From Candidatus Sulfotelmatobacter sp. (GTDB taxonomy: Bacteria; Acidobacteriota; Terriglobia; Terriglobales; Acidobacteriaceae): a stretch of DNA of 64,000 bases. Shown one piece after another: positions 17,601 to 25,596 of the stretch (its first letter is position 1; the number at the start of each line of letters is the position of its first letter). The position numbers and the translations under genes are program-made. The notes under the pieces are model-generated. The model did not search any database, was not told where the DNA came from, and saw nothing but the letters and a program-made list of their open reading frames with translations. The stretch is taken from assembly GCA_036500765.1 (NCBI GenBank), contig DASYBM010000004.1, positions 868,001 to 932,000 of the forward strand. Reading direction: 5' to 3'.

Positions 17601-18854
17601 CTACGATGGCGCCACCATCAGCGCTGCCGACAGCACGATCATGATCACAGTGGTCGCCCAAGCCACTATATTAAACAGGCGAGTATTGACGTACTCTCCC
17701 ATCAGTTCTTTTTTGTTGATCAGCAGAAGCATGAAAATCATCACAAAGGGCAGAACGATTCCGTTCAAAGCCTGCGATCCCACGGCGATTCGGAAGGCTT
17801 GCTGCTTGGGGATGACGAGAACCACCGCTCCGCCGGCCACGATCAGAAGCGTGTAGAGCCAATAGAAAGCGGGAGCCTCGCTGAACTTCATACCCACGCC
17901 CGATTCAAAACCCAGGCCTTCGCACACGGTATAGGCGGTGGAAAGGGGCAGGATCGAGGCGGCAAACAGAGACGCATTGAAAAGTCCTACGGCGAAAAGC
18001 ATGTAGGCGTAGTCTCCGGCGAGCGGTTTGAGCGCCTGGGCGGCATCGGCGGCGAACTTGATGTCGCGGAAGCCGTGGAGATAGAGCGTAGCGGCACAGG
18101 CCACGATAATGAACCAGGCCACGATGTCGGTGAAAACACATCCGGTGATCACGTCCAGGCGGGAAGCCTGGAAGCCACGTTTGGTGACGCCTTTCTCCAC
18201 CACGGAGGCTTGCAGGTAAAACTGCATCCAGGGGGCAATCGTGGTTCCGATGACACTGATCAGCATGAACAGGTAGGCCTGATCGCGAAAAGCATGCGCT
18301 GACGGGGGTTTGATGGTCGCGAGAGCGGCGTCTTTCCACAACGGATGGGCAAGGGCTCCGGCAAAAATGTAGGTCACGTAGAAAAAAGATGCGGCCAGGA
18401 AAATCTTTTCCACGCTCTTGTATTGCCCCTTGACCACGATGAGCCAGACGATCACCCCGCATACGGGCACCGTGATGAACTTCGACAATCCGAATAATTC
18501 CAGGCTGGTCGAGATGCCGATGAATTCGGTGACCACGTTGCCGAAGTTGGTGATGAGGATGCCGATCATCATGAGGAAGGTGATGCGCAGGCCGAATTCC
18601 TCGCGGATGAGATCGCTGAGCCCTTTGCCGGTGACCGCACCCATGCGGGCGCACATCTCCTGCACCACGATCAGCGCGAGCGTAACTGGGATCATGGTCC
18701 AGAGAAGGAGATAACCGAATTGCGCGCCCGCCTGCGAATAGGTGAGAATGCCGCCAGCGTCGTTATCGACGTTGGCAGTAATGAACCCCGGACCGACGAC
18801 GGCGAGGAACATCAGGATTCGGGTTCTGGAGCGCTTGAAGACCTTCATGGGCAC
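17601..18854 (-). CDS. Nramp-superfamily metal ion transporter, divergent
   Basis: A 417-residue membrane protein with about 11 hydrophobic segments and the Nramp fold landmarks, but with altered metal-site motifs. The canonical DPGN of helix 1 reads DAGG in the segment NVDNDAGGILT, and the MPHN of helix 6 reads APWM in TTIAPWMQFYL. The transition-metal-coordinating Met and Asn are therefore absent. From memory, loss of this Met is a feature of Nramp-related magnesium transporters, so Mn2+/Fe2+ may not be the substrate. A soluble MgtE-N/CBS protein lies two genes upstream on the same strand, which supports Mg2+ or another hard cation. The start at 18854 is MPMKVFKRSRTR. Confidence 0.85.
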   Translation of the reverse strand: MPMKVFKRSRTRILMFLAVVGPGFITANVDNDAGGILTYSQAGAQFGYLLLWTMIPVTLALIVVQEMCARMGAVTGKGLSDLIREEFGLRITFLMMIGILITNFGNVVTEFIGISTSLELFGLSKFITVPVCGVIVWLIVVKGQYKSVEKIFLAASFFYVTYIFAGALAHPLWKDAALATIKPPSAHAFRDQAYLFMLISVIGTTIAPWMQFYLQASVVEKGVTKRGFQASRLDVITGCVFTDIVAWFIIVACAATLYLHGFRDIKFAADAAQALKPLAGDYAYMLFAVGLFNASLFAASILPLSTAYTVCEGLGFESGVGMKFSEAPAFYWLYTLLIVAGGAVVLVIPKQQAFRIAVGSQALNGIVLPFVMIFMLLLINKKELMGEYVNTRLFNIVAWATTVIMIVLSAALMVAPS

Positions 18855-19038
18855 TTATCGCAGACATATGGATGGAACTGGCAGCAGCTCCGAACGACGC
18901 CACAGGATAAATGCAGGCGGCGAATCTGGCCAAAGAAAAAGTGGTGGGAACTGACGTCTTTTTGTGCTCGAGGGTTGGAATCAGTGAGCTAGGCGGAGTT
19001 TGTCGCTATCCCCGCCGGCGAGCAGGCCACGCCTTAGC

Positions 19039-20139
19039 CTAGTGTGGATCGATTTCCATTTCATCATCCCTCCTTTCGCTGCCCGACTCCTCTCCACTCG
19101 ACTCGGAAGACTCATCGGATGGTACAAAGTCGCTGTCTTGATCATCATCCATGTGCGCAAGCGCAGCAGCTAGAGCGGCTTGTTGATCATTGAGGCGTGC
19201 TCTCTTGGCGAATCTCGCAGCGGGAGTGTCTTCACTGCCCTCAGCAGTGACCGAATATGTAATTGGCGGACCCGATTCCTGAGAGTCGCTCCTCCGCTTC
19301 CCGCCTCCAGTCGCAGTCGCCGAAGCGATTTTGGGATTGTACTGAGGATCCTGTCCGCCCTTCACGAACCCGCTTGCGTCCCTAACCTCACCTTTCTTAT
19401 TTCTCACCATCTTCTGTCGCCAATCGCCGTAGGGCTCCCAGTGCTTCCCTAAGCTTCTTTTCTCCACCTGAAACGCAATTCGTAAGAACAGTTGGTCGTC
19501 GACATCGCTCCGTTGCGGTGAATCGTCATACATGACCATCTCCTCGAACGGCTTTCCGGTCTTCATGTCGACCTTCGTTACCTTGACCGTATAGTGGTTC
19601 GGGACGCAAAGACGCTTCAAAAGCGCTCCTTTGTCGGAGCCAGTTTTTAGAGGGGCGATATTGAGATAGCCGACAGAACAATGGAACAGTACGTGATATT
19701 GGTTCTTCTTTCTACTCAGCCCGTCTTCCGCGAGTTTCCTTATCCTCTTCTCCATCTGGCTCCACTCGCCACAACCCTGCCATTTTGCCCACTGCGGAAC
19801 AATGTTCTCAGGAATGTCCGGCCCTCCTAATTGGAGAGCCAAAATGTGCCCCTTCTCAATATCGATGATTCCCTGATTGGAGTGATTGATTCCCGTTTCG
19901 GGGTCATAGCGGTAGGCCGAGGGAACGACTTGAGCCATGCTCACGCGTAACCCGCAAATAGGTTCTGGAGCGGGAGGACGGCCCGCGGTTCCATTTGGAT
20001 ACACTCTGCCAAAGACGCTGGTTGGACGAACTCTTCGCCCCCACTGATGGATTTCATCAAATGTGATTGTCACAGAACCGAATTCAACGGGTCTTTGTTT
20101 ACCGTCGAACATTTCCATTGTCACATGATCTGGGGGCAT
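19039..20139 (-). CDS. Putative DNA/RNA non-specific endonuclease-like protein with acidic tail
   Basis: A 366-residue protein I cannot place firmly. Residues 93-132 resemble the core of DNA/RNA non-specific endonucleases: EKGHILALQLGG (His98 in the place of DRGH), ENIVPQ (Asn112), and Glu130 in SQMEKRI. The C-terminal 110 residues are low-complexity, with a basic KRAR patch and then a strongly acidic DDDQDSD/SSESSGEESGS tail. AAGGA lies 7 nt before the ATG. No signal peptide is seen. Base composition and codon use look less GC-rich than in the neighbours, and it interrupts the Nramp/MgtE-N pair, so horizontal acquisition is likely. It could be a toxin or effector nuclease; no immunity gene is obvious. 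Confidence 0.65.
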   Translation of the reverse strand: MPPDHVTMEMFDGKQRPVEFGSVTITFDEIHQWGRRVRPTSVFGRVYPNGTAGRPPAPEPICGLRVSMAQVVPSAYRYDPETGINHSNQGIIDIEKGHILALQLGGPDIPENIVPQWAKWQGCGEWSQMEKRIRKLAEDGLSRKKNQYHVLFHCSVGYLNIAPLKTGSDKGALLKRLCVPNHYTVKVTKVDMKTGKPFEEMVMYDDSPQRSDVDDQLFLRIAFQVEKRSLGKHWEPYGDWRQKMVRNKKGEVRDASGFVKGGQDPQYNPKIASATATGGGKRRSDSQESGPPITYSVTAEGSEDTPAARFAKRARLNDQQAALAAALAHMDDDQDSDFVPSDESSESSGEESGSERRDDEMEIDPH

Positions 20140-20539
20140 CGTAGTTTCCTTACGAGCAACGTAAGTCCAAGCAAGATAGCACGTAGGAGCATCACCTCGC
20201 TCAATAACAGCAATCGTGGTAGCGGGTCGCTTGACTGACCCACTAGCGCACTTGGGTACGCTTTACGCTGCTCTGAAATTCCCACCTAAGACTGACCGCT
20301 CCCTCAACCGTAGTGTTGGGTCGGATGCTGCTTTCTCATCCCTCGCACCGTGCAACAGAGACTCCAGTTCCATGCAGACTCCCGCCCGATATCGTCAAGC
20401 CCCGGTCGCGGTTGGAGCCTTCGAGGTCCAACAATTACAATCTTGGTTTACTCCCCTCTGCGGCGGCGAATCGCGACAGCAAATCGGGTGGTCTGGCGTC
20501 TAGACCGAAGACCGAACTTCTGCAACCCAAAACCCACTG
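20140..20539. other. 400-bp intergenic region, probable foreign remnant
   Basis: No convincing gene lies between the nuclease-like gene and the MgtE-N/CBS gene. Open frames here run antisense into the MgtE-N gene and lack recognisable sequence. Composition resembles the nuclease-like gene more than the flanks, so this could be part of the same acquired segment. It should carry the promoter of the nuclease-like gene on the minus strand; I see no strong boxes. Confidence 0.4.
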
Positions 20540-21907
20540 CTACAGTTTCGCCCGCAGCATACTGATCACGTCATCCGAAGTAATGACGCCGGTCAACTTG
20601 TTGTGCGCATCGACGACGGGAAGAGTCTGGAGATTGTATTTGTCGAAGAGTTCCGCGACGTCGTTTTCGCTGGCGCCCTGGCGGGCGAGGACGAGCGGTT
20701 CTTGCATCAGCGATAGCATGGGGGTTGTCGAGTCGGCGAGCACGAGTCTGGCCAGCGGAACTGCACCAGCGAGCGTGCCGTGCGAATCCACGAGGTAGAT
20801 GGTGCTGACGGCTTCGACTCCGCCTTCGAATTCGCGCATAGAATCGACGGCATTTTGCACGGTCGCGGTCACCGGCAGGGCGAGGAACTCGGTGGTCATG
20901 CGGCCCGCAGCGGTCTGTTCGTGGTGCTCGAGCAGTTCGACCACTTCCTGCTGTGCTTCCGGTTCCATCTGCACGAGAATCTGTTCGGTGCGCTCCTCCG
21001 GAAGATCTGCCAGCAGGTCGGCGGCCGCGTCGGGATTCATCTCGCCAACGATATCGGCGGCCTTCTCCGAATCGAGCGACTCGACAATCGCTTTCTGAAC
21101 CCTCGGGTTGACCTCTTCCAGGGCTTCGGCGGCGGTCTCTTCGTCCAGGGATTGGAACACGGCCTGACGCTCATCGGGGGCGAGATCTTCGACGATGTCA
21201 GCGATGTCGGCGGGATGCAGCTTCGAAAGGCCTTCGTAGGCAATTTTCAGCTTCACCCGGCGGGCGGGATCGGTCTCAATGACATCGATGAACTTCCACG
21301 GAATGCTGCGCGGAGGAATCCTAATCAGTAGAGCGTGCAAAGCCGTTTTAGGCGCAACTCCGCGCAGCAAGCGCCGGACTGCGCCGCGCGCCCCTACGTC
21401 GACTGACTGAACGCGCAGTATGGGATTGGTGACGGGATGGACGCGGTCGACTTCCTGAGCTTTAGCCTCTTGGGCTTTGGCATCTTGGGCTTTGGCATCT
21501 TGGGCTTTAGCGTCGGCCTTGCCGTTGCCTTTATCGTTGCCTTTATCGATAGCTTTATCGCCGGGAGGATCGACCTGAAGGTCGACGTCGTTGACGCGTA
21601 CGACCTTGCGTCCGTTGATGTCGATGACCTGTTGATCAAGGAGATCGCGCTCGAGCAAAAACAGGCCTTCAGTGCCGTTCTCGGTGGGCCACTCGGCGGC
21701 GGGAGTCGAAGTTCGAATGCCGCCGTTGATCTCCGAGACGTTGGCGAGCTGAAGAATGCGGTTCCCTGATTTTGTCTTTACGATCAGCGACGAGATGCGA
21801 GAACGGTCCTCCTGAGGAGCGAGCGCAACCTCGCGCACCCGTCCGGACGCGCCAGAGGGGTCATACACCGTGGCGCCCAGCAGTTCGCTCAGGGCAAGAG
21901 TCAGCAT
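20540..21907 (-). CDS. Soluble PRC-barrel / MgtE-N / CBS-pair protein
   Basis: A 455-residue protein. Domain order: PRC-barrel-like beta region with two halves (residues about 5-55 and 80-120), a low-complexity linker of Lys/Ala/Gln/Asp repeats (DAKAQ, EAKAQ; about 130-160), an MgtE intracellular N-domain of armadillo-like helices with motifs such as LHPADIADIVEDL, LADLPEE and VELLEHHEQTAAGRM (about 215-340), and two CBS motifs (about 345-455). The MgtE channel domain is absent, so this is the Mg2+/nucleotide-sensing half alone. With the divergent Nramp protein encoded downstream, it may gate or regulate that transporter. Confidence 0.88.
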   Translation of the reverse strand: MLTLALSELLGATVYDPSGASGRVREVALAPQEDRSRISSLIVKTKSGNRILQLANVSEINGGIRTSTPAAEWPTENGTEGLFLLERDLLDQQVIDINGRKVVRVNDVDLQVDPPGDKAIDKGNDKGNGKADAKAQDAKAQDAKAQEAKAQEVDRVHPVTNPILRVQSVDVGARGAVRRLLRGVAPKTALHALLIRIPPRSIPWKFIDVIETDPARRVKLKIAYEGLSKLHPADIADIVEDLAPDERQAVFQSLDEETAAEALEEVNPRVQKAIVESLDSEKAADIVGEMNPDAAADLLADLPEERTEQILVQMEPEAQQEVVELLEHHEQTAAGRMTTEFLALPVTATVQNAVDSMREFEGGVEAVSTIYLVDSHGTLAGAVPLARLVLADSTTPMLSLMQEPLVLARQGASENDVAELFDKYNLQTLPVVDAHNKLTGVITSDDVISMLRAKL

Positions 21908-21967
21908 CCCGCCTAGAGAATAACGAAGTCGCGTGCTATGTGGAATGAAAATCGAAAGGCGCGTCGG

Positions 21968-22005
21968 GCGTCAGACCTCGGACCTCAGACCCCGGAGCTT
22001 GGACT
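21968..22005. repeat. cagacctcggacct repeat, copy 2
   Basis: It reads gcgtcagacctcggacctc and then agaccccggagcttgg, and matches 17530-17566 at almost every position. The two copies flank the Nramp/nuclease/MgtE-N segment in the same orientation. Confidence 0.6.
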
Positions 22006-22060
22006 AAGAAAGCCACACGATCGGCCACCCCTGATGGAGAACTGGCGATCTTTCGCACCG

Positions 22061-22066
22061 TATAAT
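22061..22066 (+). promoter_or_regulatory. Putative -10 box upstream of the permease pair
   Basis: A perfect TATAAT lies 10 nt before the GTG start at 22076. The -35 region is not convincing (ctggcg around 22042). If used, transcription would begin only a few bases before or at the start codon, giving a very short or leaderless 5' end. Confidence 0.3.
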
Positions 22067-22075
22067 GGTTAGGGC

Positions 22076-23326
22076 GTGCGCCACATCTTCGACATTATCG
22101 GGCAGACCTTCCGGGCACTGTGGGCGCATAAGCTGCGCTCGTTTCTGACTATGTTCGGCATTGCGTGGGGCGTTGGATCCCTGCTGTTGCTGGTTGGGCT
22201 CGGCGAGGGGTTTCGCTCGGGGAATCGCAAACAGTTCGACTCCATCGGCGAGAACGTGATGTTCATCTGGTCGGGACGCGCGCCGGCCGTACAGGGCAGT
22301 TTCACTGCGTTGCGGCAGTATTATCTGACTTATCGGGATTACGAAGACATCCTGCGGGAATGCCCCAGCGTCGGGGCAGCCGCTCCGGCAATTACGCGGA
22401 ACGATATTCGTGCGGTGAGCGAATTTTTCCAGGCAAGCGGGCAGATTGCAGGTGTGCCGGCCAACTACAACAAAATCCGCAATCTTCCGCTCAGTGATGG
22501 GCGCTGGCTCAATGATATGGATGATGTGCAGCATCGCGCTGTGATCGTCATCGGCGATGAAGTCCGGCGCACACTGTTCGCGGGCCGACCGGCGGTGGGG
22601 GCGAGCATTCTGCTGAACGATGTCAGCTTCGAAGTGGTGGGCACGCTGCAAAAAATCGGGCACGGCGACAACATGAATCAGAATCTCAAGAGTTTTGTGC
22701 CCTTTCACACCATGCAAGACTACTTTCGCCCATTGAACACGGGAACCGGGACGGATACGATTTCATTGATCAATTACCAGCCCAAGTCGCGTGCCGTGCA
22801 CGAGGCGGCGCAACAGGAAGTTCACAAAGTTATTGCCCGCAACCACGGCTTCGACCCGAATAATCCTGACTCTTTCGATGAATGGGACACCATCAAGACG
22901 GTGGACACGGTCGGCAAAATCTTTGACGCGATGAATATGTTTCTGGGCAGCGTGGGACTGGTCACGCTGGCGCTGGGCGCGATTGGAATCATTAACATCA
23001 TGCTGGTCGCGGTCGCCGACCGAACCCGCGAGATTGGATTGCGCAAGGCTGTCGGCGCAACCAACACCAGCATTATGTTCCAGTTTTTTGTGGAGGGAGC
23101 TTTCCTGACGCTGCTGAGTGGTGGCATTGGCATCGCAGGAGCGGCGGGACTGATGGCTTTGCTCGCGGGAGTTGATCTTGGAGGAGGATTTGATCCGCCC
23201 AAACTGGTCGCCTCAACCGCAGCTCTGGCAGTGGTTTCGTTGGGAGTGGCGGGCATAGCCGCAGGACTGTATCCGGCTCGGCGCGCGGCCATGCTGGAAC
23301 CCGTGGAGGCTCTCCGCAAGGAATAG
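22076..23326 (+). CDS. MacB/FtsX-type ABC transporter permease (1)
   Basis: A 416-residue permease: N-terminal transmembrane helix (about residues 20-42), a large periplasmic MacB-PCD domain, then three C-terminal helices including the FtsX-type segment IGIINIMLVAVADRTREIGLRKAVGA. It starts with GTG at 22076, preceded by AGGG. The next gene begins 2 bp after its stop and encodes a paralogous permease, so the two probably form a heterodimer. MacB-type systems use a separate or fused ATPase; none is encoded nearby. They act in mechanotransmission or lipoprotein/peptide export rather than classical transport. Confidence 0.92.
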   Translation: MRHIFDIIGQTFRALWAHKLRSFLTMFGIAWGVGSLLLLVGLGEGFRSGNRKQFDSIGENVMFIWSGRAPAVQGSFTALRQYYLTYRDYEDILRECPSVGAAAPAITRNDIRAVSEFFQASGQIAGVPANYNKIRNLPLSDGRWLNDMDDVQHRAVIVIGDEVRRTLFAGRPAVGASILLNDVSFEVVGTLQKIGHGDNMNQNLKSFVPFHTMQDYFRPLNTGTGTDTISLINYQPKSRAVHEAAQQEVHKVIARNHGFDPNNPDSFDEWDTIKTVDTVGKIFDAMNMFLGSVGLVTLALGAIGIINIMLVAVADRTREIGLRKAVGATNTSIMFQFFVEGAFLTLLSGGIGIAGAAGLMALLAGVDLGGGFDPPKLVASTAALAVVSLGVAGIAAGLYPARRAAMLEPVEALRKE

Positions 23327-23328
23327 GC

Positions 23329-24570
23329 ATGCACCGCGACCTGCTCATTCAAGCATACTCGGCGATGCGCCACGACCTGCGTCGCACTCTGCTCACCATG
23401 GCGGGAATGGCCTGGGGCATAGCGACGGTGGTGCTACTGCTCTCGTATGGCAACGGCTTCGGGAAAGCGATTGAGACAATCTTTGAGAGCTTCGGAGCGA
23501 CGGCAGTAGGAGTCTTCCCGGGACGAACTTCGCAGCAGGCCGGGGGCGGAAAAGCCGGAGTGCAGGTTCGTTTCACTAACGACGACATCGAACTCCTGCG
23601 CAACAATGTCCCTCTTTGCCGCCATGTGGTGCGCGAAGCCGACAAGCAGTCCACGGTGCAGAATGACAACCGGTCATTTACGTTCACGGTGATGGGGCTT
23701 GACCCTTCGATCCAGGCGATTTGGAATCTCGACATTGCGGAAGGGCGATTTCTGAACGATGCGGACAACATGCAGCACGGGCTGTATGCGGTGATCGCCT
23801 CGGAAGCGCGCGAGAAGCTTTTCTCGGGCATGCCGGCCGTGGGGGAGTCGATCCGCATCGACGGCGTGACCTTTGAAGTGATCGGCGTGGGCGCGCCGCG
23901 CATGCAGGAAGGCGACAACGATAACAATCGCGTTGTCTACATTCCCTATAACTCGATGGATGTGCTGAAGGACAATCATTATCTCGACGGCATCTGGATG
24001 GACTCGGCAGGGCTCGACCACGACAAACTGGAACGGACCATTCGGGAAACGCTGGGCGCGGCGCACAACTTTAAGCCCGGCGACCAACGCGCGGTTTTCG
24101 TCTTCGATGCGCAGAAGCAGTTGTCGCAATTCGGCATCATCACGCTAGCTCTGAAAGTTCTGCTGGCGTTTATCGGGACGGTTACGCTTGGCATTGGCGG
24201 CGTGGGCCTCATGAATATCATGCTGGTGTCGGTCACACAGCGCACGCGCGAAATCGGTGTGGAAAAGGCGCTGGGGGCGCGGCGCCATCACATTCTTTTC
24301 CAGTTCCTGTCAGAAGCCATGGTGATCACGGCGGCGGGCGGGGTGATGGGAATTCTGCTCTCCTATGCGGTATCGATTGGAGCCGGCCGCATCACGTTTT
24401 ACAGCGCAATGGCAAAACATGCGGAGGCCGCGGACATTCGCCTGATTGTTTCGCCCATGATTCTGATCGTGGCAACGTCGATCCTGGCGGTGGTGGGCGT
24501 GATCAGCGGAATGGTTCCTGCTCTGCGCGCGGCGAATCTGGATCCAATAGAAGCTCTACGCTACGAGTAA
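23329..24570 (+). CDS. MacB/FtsX-type ABC transporter permease (2)
   Basis: A 413-residue paralogue of the preceding gene with the same layout: N-terminal helix around GMAWGIATVVLLLSYG, a periplasmic MacB-PCD domain, and three C-terminal helices around GVGLMNIMLVSVTQRTREIG. The segment of the form ARRHHILFQFLSEAM and the terminal LRAANLDPIEALRYE are typical of the family. It follows the first permease gene after 2 bp, which indicates translational coupling and heterodimer formation. No ATPase or membrane-fusion-protein gene follows; the next gene encodes an unrelated hydrolase. Confidence 0.92.
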   Translation: MHRDLLIQAYSAMRHDLRRTLLTMAGMAWGIATVVLLLSYGNGFGKAIETIFESFGATAVGVFPGRTSQQAGGGKAGVQVRFTNDDIELLRNNVPLCRHVVREADKQSTVQNDNRSFTFTVMGLDPSIQAIWNLDIAEGRFLNDADNMQHGLYAVIASEAREKLFSGMPAVGESIRIDGVTFEVIGVGAPRMQEGDNDNNRVVYIPYNSMDVLKDNHYLDGIWMDSAGLDHDKLERTIRETLGAAHNFKPGDQRAVFVFDAQKQLSQFGIITLALKVLLAFIGTVTLGIGGVGLMNIMLVSVTQRTREIGVEKALGARRHHILFQFLSEAMVITAAGGVMGILLSYAVSIGAGRITFYSAMAKHAEAADIRLIVSPMILIVATSILAVVGVISGMVPALRAANLDPIEALRYE

Positions 24571-24656
24571 ACTCATGTGGTCGCGGCCGCCTCGGCCGCG
24601 AACGGAATCGCAAATGATCGGGCCGCTTCTAGAATCGGGTTAGAATCACAGCGCCA

Positions 24657-25451
24657 ATGTCCGACGACATACTGAGCTTGTCTCCACCTCCGGCCGACGC
24701 GCGCCTGGCCTATGGTCCAGACGCGAACCAATTCCTCGACTTGCGTCTACCATCGGTCAGCCCAAAAAAGACGTCGCCATTCCCGCTGGTGATTAACATC
24801 CATGGGGGCTTCTGGCGCGCGAAATACAATCTCGATCATGCCGGGCACTTATGCGCCGCGCTCACCGAGAAGGGATTGGCGACAGCGAACGTGGAATATC
24901 GGCGGGTGGGCAACGCGGGCGGAGCGTGGCCCGGCACATTCGCCGACATCCGCGCGGCCTATCAATTCCTGTTGCAAAATGCGCAGCGCCAGAATCTGGA
25001 TGCGAAAACGGTCATCATTATGGGACACTCCGCCGGGGCCCAGCTTGCGCTTTGCCTGGCTGCGCATGAACCGAGCGTGACGCGGGTCGTCTCGCTGGCC
25101 GGGGTGGTTGACCTGCGACGCGCTAACCAACTCGACCTGAGCAATGATGCCGTGGTCGAGTTTCTGCGCGGGACTCCTGGCGAAGTGCCTGACCATTATC
25201 GCGAAGCGGACCCGATGGAGTTATCGATTCCGCAGGCGCGGCAGTGGCTGATTCACGGCTCCGCCGATGAAGAAGTTCCCCCCGATTTCAGCCGCCGTTA
25301 CGTCGCCATTAAACAGGAGCGCTCCGGCAAAGAAAAAGAAGACACGCGCCTGCTGGAGATTTCCGGAGCAGGACATTATGACCTTATCGATCCGCGAAGC
25401 CTCGCCTGGAAGCAAGTTGAGGACGCTGTGCTGCATCTGGCTGCGACATAA
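24657..25451 (+). CDS. Alpha/beta hydrolase (BD-FAE/esterase-like)
   Basis: A 264-residue alpha/beta-fold hydrolase. It has the oxyanion-hole motif NIHGGFW, the nucleophile elbow MGHSAGAQ (Ser in GHSAG), a probable acid Asp in IHGSADEEVP and the catalytic His in GAGHYDLID. This is the pattern of HGG-type esterases and of bacterial kynurenine formamidase-like enzymes. There is no signal peptide, so the protein is cytoplasmic. No tryptophan catabolism genes are near, so the substrate is open. The ATG at 24657 lacks a clear ribosome site. Confidence 0.88.
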   Translation: MSDDILSLSPPPADARLAYGPDANQFLDLRLPSVSPKKTSPFPLVINIHGGFWRAKYNLDHAGHLCAALTEKGLATANVEYRRVGNAGGAWPGTFADIRAAYQFLLQNAQRQNLDAKTVIIMGHSAGAQLALCLAAHEPSVTRVVSLAGVVDLRRANQLDLSNDAVVEFLRGTPGEVPDHYREADPMELSIPQARQWLIHGSADEEVPPDFSRRYVAIKQERSGKEKEDTRLLEISGAGHYDLIDPRSLAWKQVEDAVLHLAAT

Positions 25452-25471
25452 TTCTGCCGTTATCGAGATTC

Positions 25472-25505
25472 TGGTCATTCCGAGCAAAGCGAGGAACCTG
25501 CTTTT
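25472..25505. repeat. Dispersed palindromic repeat copy
   Basis: It reads GGTCATTCCGAGCAAAGC followed by GAGGAACCTGCTTTT. This is the minus orientation of the element seen at 39288-39328 (AGCAGGTTCCT ... GGAATGAC), located between the hydrolase and ubiD-like genes. Confidence 0.6.
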
Positions 25506-25596
25506 CGGCGGCTGATACCTGAACACTCCGCGATAAACTCGATCCCGAATCCCTTATAATCTTCCGTCATACCAGGTCAACTCCAAGAGGAAGCCT

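Noticed and set aside
17601..18854. Standard MntH manganese transporter
   Set aside because: Overall fold matches, but the DPGN and MPHN metal-site motifs are both replaced, so the symbol mntH would be misleading.
20313..20798. 161-codon plus-strand open frame
   Set aside because: It runs antisense into the well-supported MgtE-N/CBS gene and has a Ser/Arg-rich shadow composition.
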